A DNA stretch of 64,000 nt from Caproiciproducens galactitolivorans (GTDB lineage: Bacteria > Bacillota > Clostridia > Oscillospirales > Acutalibacteraceae), in contig NZ_SRMQ01000001.1 of assembly GCF_004768785.1 (NCBI RefSeq), positions 124,001 to 188,000 of the forward strand. Reading direction: 5' to 3'. Position numbers and translations under genes: made by a program. The notes beneath the pieces are model-generated. The model saw only the letters and a program-made list of their open reading frames with translations. It was not told where the DNA came from and did not search any database. Below, one piece after another: positions 26,843-35,868 of this stretch (the first letter of the stretch is position 1; each line of letters starts with the position of its first letter).

Positions 26843-27607
26843 ATGATTTTAGCTCTGGATATCGGCAATACAAACATTACGATTGGCGTTTACGATGAGA
26901 AAAAGCTTCTTTTTGTGTCTCGAATGGCAACCGATTGCTCCCGCATGGAGGATCAGTATGCGATCGAGCTTCGCGATATCTTGGATATTTACGGAATATC
27001 GCTGAGGGACATTGCCGGGGCTGTAATCAGTTCCGTGGTGCCCCCGCTTACCAATTACATCATCAGGGCCGTCCAGCGACTGACGCATGTGAACCCCATC
27101 TGCGTGGGGCCGCATACGAAAACAAATTTGAGAACCGATATCCAAAACCCGGAAAGTACGGGAGCGGATTTGATTGCCGGATGCGTTGCTGCGGCGGAGA
27201 TGTTTGATGGTCCCTGCATTATTCTCGACATGGGTACTGCCACGACGTTCGTTGTTCTGAGCAGGGAGAAAACCATGCTGGGTGGCGCGATCGTCCCCGG
27301 CGTGGGGATCTCAATGGATGCCTTGACGCGGCGTACCGCGCAGCTTCCGAGCATCAGCCTGGAAGCGCCGGAAAATGTGATCGGGAAGAACACAATCGAA
27401 TGTATGCAGTCGGGAATTATCCTGGGTACCGCCTGCATGATTGACGGCATGATTGAACGGATGGAGGAGGAGCTCGGAGAAAAATGCGAGGTTGTCGCCA
27501 CAGGCGGCTTGTCCCGGGAAATTATTCCGCATTGCAGACGAAGCATCCGTTTCTGTGACACGCTTCTTCTTGAGGGCCTTCGGATTATTTATGAGATGAA
27601 CAGATAG
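26843..27607 (+). CDS. coaX: Type III pantothenate kinase
   Basis: A 254-residue ASKHA-fold kinase for the first step of coenzyme A synthesis. The phosphate motif DIGNTNITIGV lies at residues 5-15, the middle has the TGADLIAGCVAA and DMGTATTF motifs, and the end has VVATGGLSREI. The ATG at 26843 follows GCGGGGA; an upstream in-frame start is unlikely because it would precede the promoter. Single gene between terminators. Confidence 0.96.
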   Translation: MILALDIGNTNITIGVYDEKKLLFVSRMATDCSRMEDQYAIELRDILDIYGISLRDIAGAVISSVVPPLTNYIIRAVQRLTHVNPICVGPHTKTNLRTDIQNPESTGADLIAGCVAAAEMFDGPCIILDMGTATTFVVLSREKTMLGGAIVPGVGISMDALTRRTAQLPSISLEAPENVIGKNTIECMQSGIILGTACMIDGMIERMEEELGEKCEVVATGGLSREIIPHCRRSIRFCDTLLLEGLRIIYEMNR

Positions 27608-27645
27608 TGAAAAACAGCGCCGTGCGTTTACACAGCGCTGTTCCT
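27607..27645 (-). terminator. Terminator between coaX and the convergent aminotransferase
   Basis: Arms AACAGCGC and GCGCTGTT. On the - strand it ends in TTTTTC; on the + strand a TTTTTT run follows after a short gap, so it may act in both directions. Confidence 0.75.
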
Positions 27646-27660
27646 GTACTTTTTTGTCTG

Positions 27661-28839
27661 TTATTTGTGATATTTTTCTACAATGTCTTTTACCGCGTCG
27701 ATCACATACTGTACTTCTTCGTCGCTCATGGTTGGGTAGAGCGGCAGAGAAATCAGACGTTCAAAATGCTTTTCCGCGTTCGGGAAATCACCCTTCTTGA
27801 ACCCGTAGCGGCTAGTGTAGGCGCTCATATAGGTTACCGGGATAAAGTGTACGCTGGTTCCGACGTTGCGCTCGTTCAGCTCCGTAATGAACCGGTCGCG
27901 GTCAATGGTAAGCAATTCGGGAACAATACGGATGACGTACAGATGCCAGCAGTGCGTGGTGTAGTCGGGAACAAACGGCGGGTCAATCGCGTCGATTTTA
28001 TCGAATTCCCTCTGATAGACTTCCGCGATTTTCAAACGGGCGGCCTGCATTTCGTCCATGCGGGCGAGCTGCTTCAAGCCAAGCGCGGCCTGAATGTCAA
28101 ACATATTGTATTTGAAGCCCGCCTCACAGATATCGTATTGCCATGTGCCGCCCTTCGCGTAACGGTTCCATGCATTTTTGCTCATACCCTGTCCGGAGAA
28201 AATCCTTGCCTTGTCTGCGATTTCCTCGTTGTCGGTAACGAGCATGCCGCCGTCGCCGGTGGTAAGGTTTTTCGTGGCGTAAAAGCTGTAGGAAGCCGCG
28301 CCTTGCAGCCCGTTGCCGATCATTCTGCCCTTGTAACGGCTGCACAGCGCGTGTGCAGCGTCCTCGGAAACGAACAAGCCGTGTTTGTCTGCAATTTCAT
28401 AAATCCGGTCAAGGTCGCAGACCTGTCCGCTGTAATGTACTGGCACAATGGCTTTTGTTTTCGGCGTAATTTTCTTTTCGATTTCATCCGGGTCAATGCA
28501 GGCTGTTTTATAGTCTACATCGGCGAAGACCGGCGTTGCCCCCGTATGGATGATTGTGTTTGCGGTGGAGGCAAAGGTCATTGGGGTGGTGATTACTTCA
28601 TCGCCCGGGCCGATGCCCTTTGCAAGCAGCGCCACATGCAGCGCCGCGGTGCAGGAGTTCATGGCGACGGCGTACTTGGCGCCGACGAATTGTGCAAACT
28701 GCTTTTCAAATTCGTTTGTGCGCGGCCCTTTGGCAATCCATCCGGATTTTAAAGTATCAACCATCTCGTTGATTTCAAGGTCGGTAATATTGGGTAGATT
28801 GTATGGAATAAATTTTTCTCTTTTTATGAAACTTCCCAT
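27661..28839 (-). CDS. DegT/DnrJ/EryC1/StrS-type sugar aminotransferase
   Basis: A 392-residue PLP enzyme that aminates a keto sugar nucleotide. The PLP lysine is K190 in SFYATKN, with the family GDGG just after and a SED (158-160) motif for PLP pairing. It starts with IPYNLPNITD, as in ArnB/PseC-like members. It is transcribed away from the WbpA/B/D/E/I-like cluster on the other side of a 317-base gap that holds divergent promoters. It may make a second amino sugar for the same polysaccharide. Substrate unknown. Confidence 0.9.
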   Translation of the reverse strand: MGSFIKREKFIPYNLPNITDLEINEMVDTLKSGWIAKGPRTNEFEKQFAQFVGAKYAVAMNSCTAALHVALLAKGIGPGDEVITTPMTFASTANTIIHTGATPVFADVDYKTACIDPDEIEKKITPKTKAIVPVHYSGQVCDLDRIYEIADKHGLFVSEDAAHALCSRYKGRMIGNGLQGAASYSFYATKNLTTGDGGMLVTDNEEIADKARIFSGQGMSKNAWNRYAKGGTWQYDICEAGFKYNMFDIQAALGLKQLARMDEMQAARLKIAEVYQREFDKIDAIDPPFVPDYTTHCWHLYVIRIVPELLTIDRDRFITELNERNVGTSVHFIPVTYMSAYTSRYGFKKGDFPNAEKHFERLISLPLYPTMSDEEVQYVIDAVKDIVEKYHK

Positions 28840-29070
28840 GATTTAACCTCTTTTTCGATTTTCGATTCTCAGGTTGTGCTTGTACAATAAAAATCATGCT
28901 CTGTGATCGGTATTTTTAAATTTCCCATCCCATTCACCTTGCGGATTTTTCCGTAAGCGACACGATTATTATAATACAAACAAGGCCCTGCTTAATCAGA
29001 TTAGACAATAAATCAAACTAAATCATAATACGATTGATATTTAAAGTCAACTATATTGGTGCGTAAAATA
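28840..29070. other. Divergent intergenic region, no gene seen
   Basis: AT-rich spacer between the divergent aminotransferase and the acetyltransferase genes. I see no open frame with a ribosome site. It contains the minus-strand promoter area and short AT-rich partial repeats (TTAATCAGATTAG near 28993), but no clear operator. Confidence 0.5.
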
Positions 29071-29099
29071 TTGACTAAAAGACGTGTTGGTTATATAAT
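29071..29099 (+). promoter_or_regulatory. Promoter of the UDP-ManNAc3NAcA cluster
   Basis: TTGACT (29071-29076) and TATAAT (29094-29099), 17-base spacer, 57 bases before the first gene of the cluster. Confidence 0.85.
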
Positions 29100-29156
29100 G
29101 TACAAGTTATAACAGGATAATTTTTTTGATAAGTTTAGGTAAAGAATGGTGTTCAA

Positions 29157-29738
29157 ATGAGTGAAACAAAGGGCTTTTTTGCGCATCCGAGCGCTTGCGT
29201 GGATGATGGCGCGGAAATCGGGTCCGGTACGAAAATCTGGCATTTCTGCCATATCAGCAGCGGTTGCAAAATTGGCGAAAACTGTACTGTGGGGCAAAAT
29301 GTATTTGTTGCACCAGGTACAAAAATCGGAAATAACTGTAAAATACAAAATAATGTATCCATCTACGAAGGCGTTGAATTAGGCGATTTTGTCTTTTGCG
29401 GTCCTTCCATGGTGTTTACCAATGTTCAGCGCCCGCGGTGCAAATATCCACAGCGCGGCGCGGCTTTTTATGCACATACGCCTATTGGAGAGGGTGCGAG
29501 CATCGGGGCGAATGCAACCATTGTCTGCGGCCACCGCATCGGGAAAAATGCGTTTATTGCAGCCGGCAGCGTGGTAACCAAGGACGTGCCCGATTATGCC
29601 ATTATGATGGGGGTTCCCGCCCGTCAGAATGGCTGGGCCTGCGAATGCGGGGAAAAGCTTGGCGAGGACTTAGTCTGCCCGAAATGCGGAAGAAAATATC
29701 GGAAGACGGAAAACGGTCTTCAGGAGGAAACAAAATAA
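29157..29738 (+). CDS. WbpD-like N-acetyltransferase with C-terminal zinc ribbon
   Basis: A 193-residue left-handed beta-helix acyltransferase. Hexapeptide repeats fill residues 1-150 (GAEIGSGTKIWHFCHI is typical of WbpD/WlbB). This family acetylates the 3-amino group of UDP-GlcNAc3NA using acetyl-CoA. Residues 160-183 add a four-cysteine ribbon (CECG and CPKC) that is not part of the catalytic fold. The stop abuts the start of the aminotransferase, forming a coupled pair with the next gene. Confidence 0.9.
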   Translation: MSETKGFFAHPSACVDDGAEIGSGTKIWHFCHISSGCKIGENCTVGQNVFVAPGTKIGNNCKIQNNVSIYEGVELGDFVFCGPSMVFTNVQRPRCKYPQRGAAFYAHTPIGEGASIGANATIVCGHRIGKNAFIAAGSVVTKDVPDYAIMMGVPARQNGWACECGEKLGEDLVCPKCGRKYRKTENGLQEETK

Positions 29739-30866
29739 ATGAAAAAGATAGAATTTAATGACCTTGGCGCACAATACCGCCATTTAAAGGATGATATCGA
29801 TAAGGGGATTGCCGAAGTGCTCAGCGACTGCCACTTCATTTCCGGCCCGCAGACGGTGGAACTTGAACAAGAGCTTTGCAAATATACTGGCCGGAAATAC
29901 TGCATCAGCACCAGCAACGGAACGGACTCTCTGCTTATGCCGCTGATGGCAAAGGGAATCGGCCCTGGGGACGCAGTTTTCGTACCGCCCTTTACCTTTT
30001 TCGCCACCGCAGAGGTAGCGAGCCTTTTAGGCGCGACACCCGTATTCTGCGACGTGGAAGAGGATACCTTCAATATGGACCCGAAATGCCTTGAAAAAGA
30101 GGTGGAAAGGGTTGTAAAAGAGGGTAAACTAAAACCGAAGGCAGTCATTGCGGTCGACCTGTTTGGCCAGCCTGCGGCTTTTCCAGAAATTGAACCGATC
30201 TGTAAGAAATACGGCCTGACGCTGATTGAGGATGCCGCGCAGGGATTCGGCGGCCGGATTCAAGACAAGAAGGCGTGCAGCTTCGGCGATTTCTCCGCCA
30301 CAAGCTTTTTCCCGGCAAAAGCGCTGGGCTGCTATGGCGACGGCGGAGCCGTTTTTACGGACGATGAAGAACAGGCGGCTCTGCTGAAGTCCATCCGCGT
30401 TCACGGCAAAGGCTCTTTTAAATATGAAAACGTGCGCATTGGCTTAAATGCAAGGCTGGATACCCTTCAGGCGGCGATCCTTCTCCCGAAGCTGCGTGCG
30501 TTTGATGCGGAAACAGAGCACCGCAACTGGGCGGCACAGCGCTATTCCAGCCAGTTAAAGGATAAATTTCAGGTTCCGGTTGTACGGGACGGATATTTTT
30601 CCAGCTTTGGATATTATACTCTTAAAGCGGAAAGCGAGGAACAGCGCACCAAAATCATGGCGGCGCTGGAGGCGGCGGGAATTCCATCCATCATTTACTA
30701 TCCGAAGCCGCTGCATCTGCAAAAGGTTTATGAGCCCCTCGGTTATAAAGAAGGGGACATGCCTGTAAGCGAAAAGCTTTGCAAGACAGTATTCAGTCTT
30801 CCTATGCATGGTTATATAACAGAGGATGTTATCGATTATATCTGCAAAACCCTGCGAAATATCTGA
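29739..30866 (+). CDS. WbpE-like UDP-sugar aminotransferase
   Basis: A 375-residue DegT-family PLP enzyme. The PLP lysine is K194 in SFFPAKALGCYGDGG, a pattern typical of WbpE/WlbC rather than of the other aminotransferase in this window. It transfers an amino group to C3 of the 3-keto UDP-GlcNAcA made by the WbpB-like oxidase. CAGGAGGA precedes the ATG. It sits directly after the WbpD-like gene and 18 bases before the dehydrogenase gene. Confidence 0.92.
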   Translation: MKKIEFNDLGAQYRHLKDDIDKGIAEVLSDCHFISGPQTVELEQELCKYTGRKYCISTSNGTDSLLMPLMAKGIGPGDAVFVPPFTFFATAEVASLLGATPVFCDVEEDTFNMDPKCLEKEVERVVKEGKLKPKAVIAVDLFGQPAAFPEIEPICKKYGLTLIEDAAQGFGGRIQDKKACSFGDFSATSFFPAKALGCYGDGGAVFTDDEEQAALLKSIRVHGKGSFKYENVRIGLNARLDTLQAAILLPKLRAFDAETEHRNWAAQRYSSQLKDKFQVPVVRDGYFSSFGYYTLKAESEEQRTKIMAALEAAGIPSIIYYPKPLHLQKVYEPLGYKEGDMPVSEKLCKTVFSLPMHGYITEDVIDYICKTLRNI

Positions 30867-30884
30867 AGATGAGGAGAAATACAA

Positions 30885-32204
30885 ATGTCCAGTATGAAAG
30901 AAGAATTAATGAATAAAATTCAGAACAAAACCGCGGTTGTCGGAATCGTTGGCCTTGGCTACGTTGGGCTTCCGTTGGCGGTCGAGTTCGCAAAGGCCGG
31001 CTACAAGACCATCGGCTTCGACGTGCAGTCCAAAAAGGTCGACGCCGTCAATGCCGGGCACAACTATATCGGCGATATTGTCGGCGATACCTTGAAAGAA
31101 GTCGTTGAGAGCGGCGCCCTTTCCGCAACCAGCGATTTTGCCTTTATTAAAGATGTTGACGCGGTGGCAATTGCCGTACCAACCCCGCTGGACAAATACC
31201 AGCAGCCGGACATAAGCTATGTAAAGGGCTCTACGGAATCTGTTGCGAAATATCTGCACAAGGGCATGGTCGTTGTGCTGGAGTCCACAACCTATCCCGG
31301 CACAACCGAGGAACTGTTAAAGCCGATTCTTGAAACAAGCGGGCTGAAATGCGGCGAGGATTTCTACCTTGCGTTCTCGCCGGAGCGTGTTGACCCAGGC
31401 AACAAGCAGTATAAGACAAAGAATACGCCGAAGGTGGTCGGCGGCGTTGGCAAGGACGGCACGGAAATAGCGGCCGCTTTATACCGCAATGTGCTTGAAG
31501 GTGGCGTTTTCGAGGTTTCTTCCCCGGCGGTTGCCGAAATGGAGAAGCTTCTGGAAAACACATACCGCAATATCAATATCGGATTGGCGAATGAAATGGC
31601 CATCATCTGCCACCGCATGGGCATTAACGTTTGGGAGGTAATCGATGCCGCCAAGACAAAGCCGTACGGCTTCCAGGCATTCTATCCGGGACCGGGGCTC
31701 GGCGGCCATTGCATTCCGCTCGACCCGTTCTATCTTTCCTGGAAGGCCCGCGAGTTTGATTATCACACCCGCCTGATTGAAACCTCCGGCGAAATCAACA
31801 CCAGCATGCCGGAATATGTCGTTGACCGTTGCATGAAAGTGCTCAACCGCAAGAAAATAGCGATGAACGGTGCGAAGGCGCTGGTTCTCGGCGTTGCATA
31901 CAAAGCAGATATCGATGATTACCGCGAAAGCCCGGCGTTAAATGTAATTGATCATTTAATTCAGGAAGGCGCCGAAACCAAGTTTTATGATCCGTATATT
32001 CCGGAATACAAGCATAAAGGCGTTGTTCACACCGGTGAAAAGGAATTGACGGATGAGCTGCTGAAAGAGGCGGATATCGTCATCATCTGCACAGCGCATG
32101 CCTGCTTCGATTACAACCGGATTCAGAAGCTTTCCAAAGCAGTATTCGACACCAGGAACGCGATGAAGGATGTACAGGATCGTTCCAATATTGAGCTTTT
32201 ATAA
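30885..32204 (+). CDS. wbpA: UDP-N-acetyl-D-glucosamine 6-dehydrogenase (WbpA-like)
   Basis: A 439-residue nucleotide-sugar dehydrogenase that oxidises UDP-GlcNAc to UDP-GlcNAcA. The Rossmann motif GLGYVGLP begins near residue 23, and the catalytic cysteine lies in GGHCIPLDP. The C-terminal domain has the KADIDDYRESPA motif. The closely placed WbpB/D/E/I homologues favour UDP-GlcNAc rather than UDP-Glc as substrate. GAGGAGAAA precedes the ATG. Confidence 0.92.
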   Translation: MSSMKEELMNKIQNKTAVVGIVGLGYVGLPLAVEFAKAGYKTIGFDVQSKKVDAVNAGHNYIGDIVGDTLKEVVESGALSATSDFAFIKDVDAVAIAVPTPLDKYQQPDISYVKGSTESVAKYLHKGMVVVLESTTYPGTTEELLKPILETSGLKCGEDFYLAFSPERVDPGNKQYKTKNTPKVVGGVGKDGTEIAAALYRNVLEGGVFEVSSPAVAEMEKLLENTYRNINIGLANEMAIICHRMGINVWEVIDAAKTKPYGFQAFYPGPGLGGHCIPLDPFYLSWKAREFDYHTRLIETSGEINTSMPEYVVDRCMKVLNRKKIAMNGAKALVLGVAYKADIDDYRESPALNVIDHLIQEGAETKFYDPYIPEYKHKGVVHTGEKELTDELLKEADIVIICTAHACFDYNRIQKLSKAVFDTRNAMKDVQDRSNIELL

Positions 32205-32212
32205 ACCCATTT

Positions 32213-32248
32213 ACCCCCGTTTCTTGTAAGTGACGGGGGCATTTTGTG
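32213..32248 (+). terminator. Hairpin terminator inside the sugar cluster
   Basis: Arms ACCCCCGT and ACGGGGG with a T-rich loop, followed by CATTTTG. It is weak enough to allow read-through to the oxidase gene. Confidence 0.6.
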
Positions 32249-32319
32249 TTGTGTCCGCCCGGTTTGTAATGGCGAAAGAACGATATGCATTAAGATTGAT
32301 AAAGAAAAGGAGACCCGAT

Positions 32320-33420
32320 ATGGAAAAACTTCGTTTTGCCCTGATAGGATGCGGAAGAATTTCAAAGAACCACATAGCCGCAGCAGTTGCAAATTCAGAT
32401 ACGATGGAATTGGCGGTCGTCTGCGACCCGGTATTGGAGAATGCGGAGAAGAAGGCAAAGGATTATCAGGAAGCCGCCGGTACAAAGCCGGCAGTCTATG
32501 CCGATTATAAAAAAGCTTTGGAGGAGCAGAAAATCGATTGCTGTGCCATTGCGACCGAAAGCGGATACCATGCAGAAATCGCGCTTTACTGCATTCGCCA
32601 CGGCAAGAACATACTGGTTGAAAAGCCCATGGCTTTAAGCACCGCCGATGCGGAACAGATGATCCGCGAAGCAAAGGAGCATGGCGTTACTCTCGGCGTC
32701 TGCCATCAGAACCGCTTTAACGAGCCGGTTCAGGAGCTGCATAAAGCCATTGAAGACGGCCGCTTCGGCAAGCTGGTAAACGGTACCGCGCGCATTCTTT
32801 GGAACCGCGGCATGCCGTATTATGAGCAGGCCCCTTGGCGCGGAACCTGGGCGCAGGATGGCGGCACGCTGATGAACCAGTGCATTCATGACATCGATCT
32901 GCTCCAATGGTGCCTTGGCGGCGAACCGGAAACAATTATGGCCATGACAGGGAACTACCTGCGCGATATTCAGGCGGAGGATTTCGGAAGCATTCTGATC
33001 CGCTTTAAGAACGGCACAATTGGGATTGTAGAAGGCACCGCCTGCGTATATCCGAAAAATCTGGAGGAAACTCTCTCCATTTTCGGCGCAACCGGCACCG
33101 TGGTCATCGGCGGCATTGCCGTGAACCGTATCGAGACTTGGAATTTTGAAACACCTGCCGAGCAGGATGAGCATATCTCCGCCCTTTCCGGCAAAGACCC
33201 GAAGGATGTTTACGGCAGCGGGCACAATATGCTGTACGCCGATTATATTCGCGCTGTTCATACGCACACCGATCCGCTGGTCAGCGGAACCGAAGCCATC
33301 AAGGCCATGAAGATCATTCTTGCGGCTTATAAGTCGCAGAAAACCGGTCAGCCGGTTGCGTTCGACGGACTCAGCTTTTCCACGCTGGACATGGACAATT
33401 CCGACGTCCGTTATCATTGA
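32320..33420 (+). CDS. WbpB-like Gfo/Idh/MocA oxidoreductase
   Basis: A 366-residue NAD-dependent sugar oxidase. The N-terminal Rossmann motif is IGCGRISKNH, the EKPMAL motif with its conserved Lys follows near residue 97, and GGTLMNQCIHDIDLL gives the catalytic His. In this gene set it should oxidise C3 of UDP-GlcNAcA. The ATG at 32320 has AAAAGGAG eight bases upstream; the longer open frame begins before this site. Confidence 0.92.
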   Translation: MEKLRFALIGCGRISKNHIAAAVANSDTMELAVVCDPVLENAEKKAKDYQEAAGTKPAVYADYKKALEEQKIDCCAIATESGYHAEIALYCIRHGKNILVEKPMALSTADAEQMIREAKEHGVTLGVCHQNRFNEPVQELHKAIEDGRFGKLVNGTARILWNRGMPYYEQAPWRGTWAQDGGTLMNQCIHDIDLLQWCLGGEPETIMAMTGNYLRDIQAEDFGSILIRFKNGTIGIVEGTACVYPKNLEETLSIFGATGTVVIGGIAVNRIETWNFETPAEQDEHISALSGKDPKDVYGSGHNMLYADYIRAVHTHTDPLVSGTEAIKAMKIILAAYKSQKTGQPVAFDGLSFSTLDMDNSDVRYH

Positions 33421-33435
33421 TACGGGGGAATTGGA

Positions 33436-34512
33436 ATGAAAATCGTTACCGTTGTCGGCGCAAGGCCGCAGTTTATCAAGGCTTCGGTAGTTTCCGCGGC
33501 GCTTCAAAAGAATTGTACGGAGGTATTGGTTCATACCGGTCAGCATTATGACCATAATATGTCCGACGTGTTTTTCGAGGAGCTTGGTATTCCGAAGCCG
33601 GCCTATAATCTGGGCGTGGGTTCCGGTTCGCACGGCCGCCAGACCGGCGAAATGCTGATGAGAATCGAGGATGTCCTGCTGAAAGAAAAACCGGATGTCC
33701 TGCTGGTTTACGGCGATACCAATTCGACGCTCGCGGGCGCGCTTGCGGCTTCCAAGCTGCACATTCCGGTTGCCCATGTGGAAGCCGGGCTGCGTTCCTA
33801 CAATATGCGCATGCCCGAGGAGCAGAACCGCGTGTTAACCGACCATATATCCACGTGGCTTTTCTGCCCGACGCAGACCGCGGCGGAGAATCTGAAAAAA
33901 GAGGGAATCACAAAGGGCGTAAGCATCAGCGGAGACGTGATGCTGGATTCCGTTCTCCACTTTTTAAAGGTGGCGCAGAATAACCCGGAGAAAACCGCTA
34001 TTTTCGACCGGCTTCAAATACAGCCGAAAAAATACCGCCTTGCCACGCTGCACCGGGCGGAAACAACTGACGGCGGGCTGGACGCCATCATCCGTATTTT
34101 CAACGCGTTTGAAAAACTCCCCCAGCTTGTCGTTCTGCCGATTCATCCAAGGACAAGGCCGCTCGCGGAAGAAGCAATTGCAAAGTGCGGCTTCCGGAAC
34201 ATTAAGCTGATCGATCCGGTAGGCTACCTTGAAATGCTTCTTCTCACCTCAAACGCCTGCCAGGTTATGACCGATTCCGGAGGGCTCCAAAAGGAAGCAT
34301 GGTTCATGGAAGTGCCGTGTATCACGCTCCGGCAGGAAACCGAATGGGTGGAAACGCTCAACGGGAACTGGAATGTACTGGCAAAGCTTACGACCGAGGA
34401 CATTTACGAGAAAGCGATGCATACTGTTCCGGAACCGGCCGCCCGCGGTCAGATGCCGTTCGGCGACGGAAAAGCGTCTGAAAAAATTGCGGCTGCATTG
34501 CTGAACGGCTAG
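33436..34512 (+). CDS. wecB: UDP-GlcNAc(3NAcA) 2-epimerase (WecB/WbpI family)
   Basis: A 358-residue non-hydrolysing 2-epimerase. It opens with KIVTVVGARPQFIKA and has HTGQHYD, the active-site HVEAGLRS and TDSGGLQKEA motifs. In this cluster the WbpI role (UDP-GlcNAc3NAcA to UDP-ManNAc3NAcA) is more likely than UDP-ManNAc formation, because all upstream enzymes are present. GGGGGAATTGG precedes the ATG, 15 bases after the oxidase gene. Confidence 0.93.
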   Translation: MKIVTVVGARPQFIKASVVSAALQKNCTEVLVHTGQHYDHNMSDVFFEELGIPKPAYNLGVGSGSHGRQTGEMLMRIEDVLLKEKPDVLLVYGDTNSTLAGALAASKLHIPVAHVEAGLRSYNMRMPEEQNRVLTDHISTWLFCPTQTAAENLKKEGITKGVSISGDVMLDSVLHFLKVAQNNPEKTAIFDRLQIQPKKYRLATLHRAETTDGGLDAIIRIFNAFEKLPQLVVLPIHPRTRPLAEEAIAKCGFRNIKLIDPVGYLEMLLLTSNACQVMTDSGGLQKEAWFMEVPCITLRQETEWVETLNGNWNVLAKLTTEDIYEKAMHTVPEPAARGQMPFGDGKASEKIAAALLNG

Positions 34513-34548
34513 TTTCGAATCCTTTTTTCTGAATGCAAGGGGTTATGT

Positions 34549-35787
34549 ATGAATATTATTTATATCAATCATTATGCTGGCTCCACTCAGCACGGCATGG
34601 AATTCCGACCGTATTTTATGGCGAAGCGATGGGCCGCGGCGGGGCATAACGTTACAATCGTTGCCAGCTCCTATTCTCACCTGCGTACGAAGAATCCGGA
34701 TATGCAGGGGAACGACACCATGGAGCAAATGCTGGACGGCGTGCGTTATTTTTGGATAGCCGGCCCGGAATACCACGGGAACGGCGTAGGACGCATTAAA
34801 AATATGCTTTCGTTTTTGCACGGGCTTTACAAATACGGTGATGAAATTGCGGCGCAGGGGAAGCCGGATGCGGTAATTGCGTCTTCCACCTATCCGCTGG
34901 ACATTTATCCCGCGCATAAGCTCGCGAAAAAATACGGCGCTATGCTGATTTACGAGGTGCACGACCTTTGGCCGCTCAGCCCGATTGAGCTTGGCGGCAT
35001 GAGCCCGTACCATCCCTATATTATGGTAATGCAGGCGGCGGAAAATTACTGCTATAAGCACAGCGATTATGTGGTTTCGCTGCTCCCGAACGCCAAAGGG
35101 CATATGGTGGAGCATGGCCTGAAGCCTGAAAAATTCATCTGTATTCCAAACGGGATTATTAAAGCGGACTGGGAAAAGCCGATGGCGAACCCGCCGGTGT
35201 ATTACGATAAGCTGAAAAAGTATCATGACGAGGGCTATTTCCTCATCGGCTATACCGGCGCGCACGGAATTGCCAATGCACTGGACAGCTTTGTCGAAGC
35301 GGGGGAAATGCTTCGGGAAGAGAAGATCAAGCTACTCCTGATCGGCCCCGGCCCCGAACGGGAACGGCTGATTCAAAAGGTGAAAGACAGAGATCTGGGC
35401 GAAACAGTAGAACTGCTGGAGCCGGTAAAACGCGGCCAGATTCCGGAGCTTTTACACCAGATGGACGCGCTTTATGTTGGCCTGCAAAGACAGCCCCTGT
35501 TCCGTTTCGGTGTAAGCCCGAATAAGCTCATGGACTACATGATGGCGGCGAAGCCGGTTATCTTTGCTATTGAAGCGGGCAACGATATGGTTGCGGATGC
35601 AAACTGCGGTATTTCCATCCCGCCGGAGGACAGCGAAGCGATTGCCGAAGCCGCGCGCAAGCTCGCGTCCTTATCCAAGGAGGAGCTTAGCGCCATGGGC
35701 GAGCGGGGGAAAAGGTATATCCTCGAGAACAACGAATACGACGTTCTTTCGCAGAAATTCCTGGATGTCTTTTCCATGCCGTATTAA
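34549..35787 (+). CDS. Glycosyltransferase family 4 (WbpH-like)
   Basis: A 412-residue GT-B glycosyltransferase. The N-terminal acceptor domain begins MNIIYINHYAGSTQHGMEFR, and the donor domain has the FRFGVSPNKLMDYMMAAKP segment with the usual E/K region. It probably adds the sugar made by the preceding five enzymes to a lipid carrier-linked acceptor. GGGGTT precedes the ATG. A bidirectional hairpin ends the cluster. Confidence 0.88.
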   Translation: MNIIYINHYAGSTQHGMEFRPYFMAKRWAAAGHNVTIVASSYSHLRTKNPDMQGNDTMEQMLDGVRYFWIAGPEYHGNGVGRIKNMLSFLHGLYKYGDEIAAQGKPDAVIASSTYPLDIYPAHKLAKKYGAMLIYEVHDLWPLSPIELGGMSPYHPYIMVMQAAENYCYKHSDYVVSLLPNAKGHMVEHGLKPEKFICIPNGIIKADWEKPMANPPVYYDKLKKYHDEGYFLIGYTGAHGIANALDSFVEAGEMLREEKIKLLLIGPGPERERLIQKVKDRDLGETVELLEPVKRGQIPELLHQMDALYVGLQRQPLFRFGVSPNKLMDYMMAAKPVIFAIEAGNDMVADANCGISIPPEDSEAIAEAARKLASLSKEELSAMGERGKRYILENNEYDVLSQKFLDVFSMPY

Positions 35788-35837
35788 ATGATAGCTTTTC
35801 AACTATGCGTATTTGATTTCCTATACGATTGCAGCGA

Positions 35838-35868
35838 AAAAGGGCGGCCGGACGGCTGCCCTTTTTTC
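35838..35868. terminator. Bidirectional terminator after the glycosyltransferase
   Basis: Arms AAGGGCGGCC and GGCTGCCCTT with flanking A and T runs on both sides, between convergent genes. Confidence 0.85.

Noticed and set aside
27607-28752. Long open frame of 381 codons on the + strand
   Set aside because: It lies opposite the clear DegT aminotransferase on the - strand with K190 and GDGG motifs. It has no ribosome site and its protein looks like a reverse-strand shadow.
32635-33777. 380-codon minus-strand frame over the oxidase and epimerase genes
   Set aside because: It spans the junction of two well-identified + strand genes and has no motif of its own.
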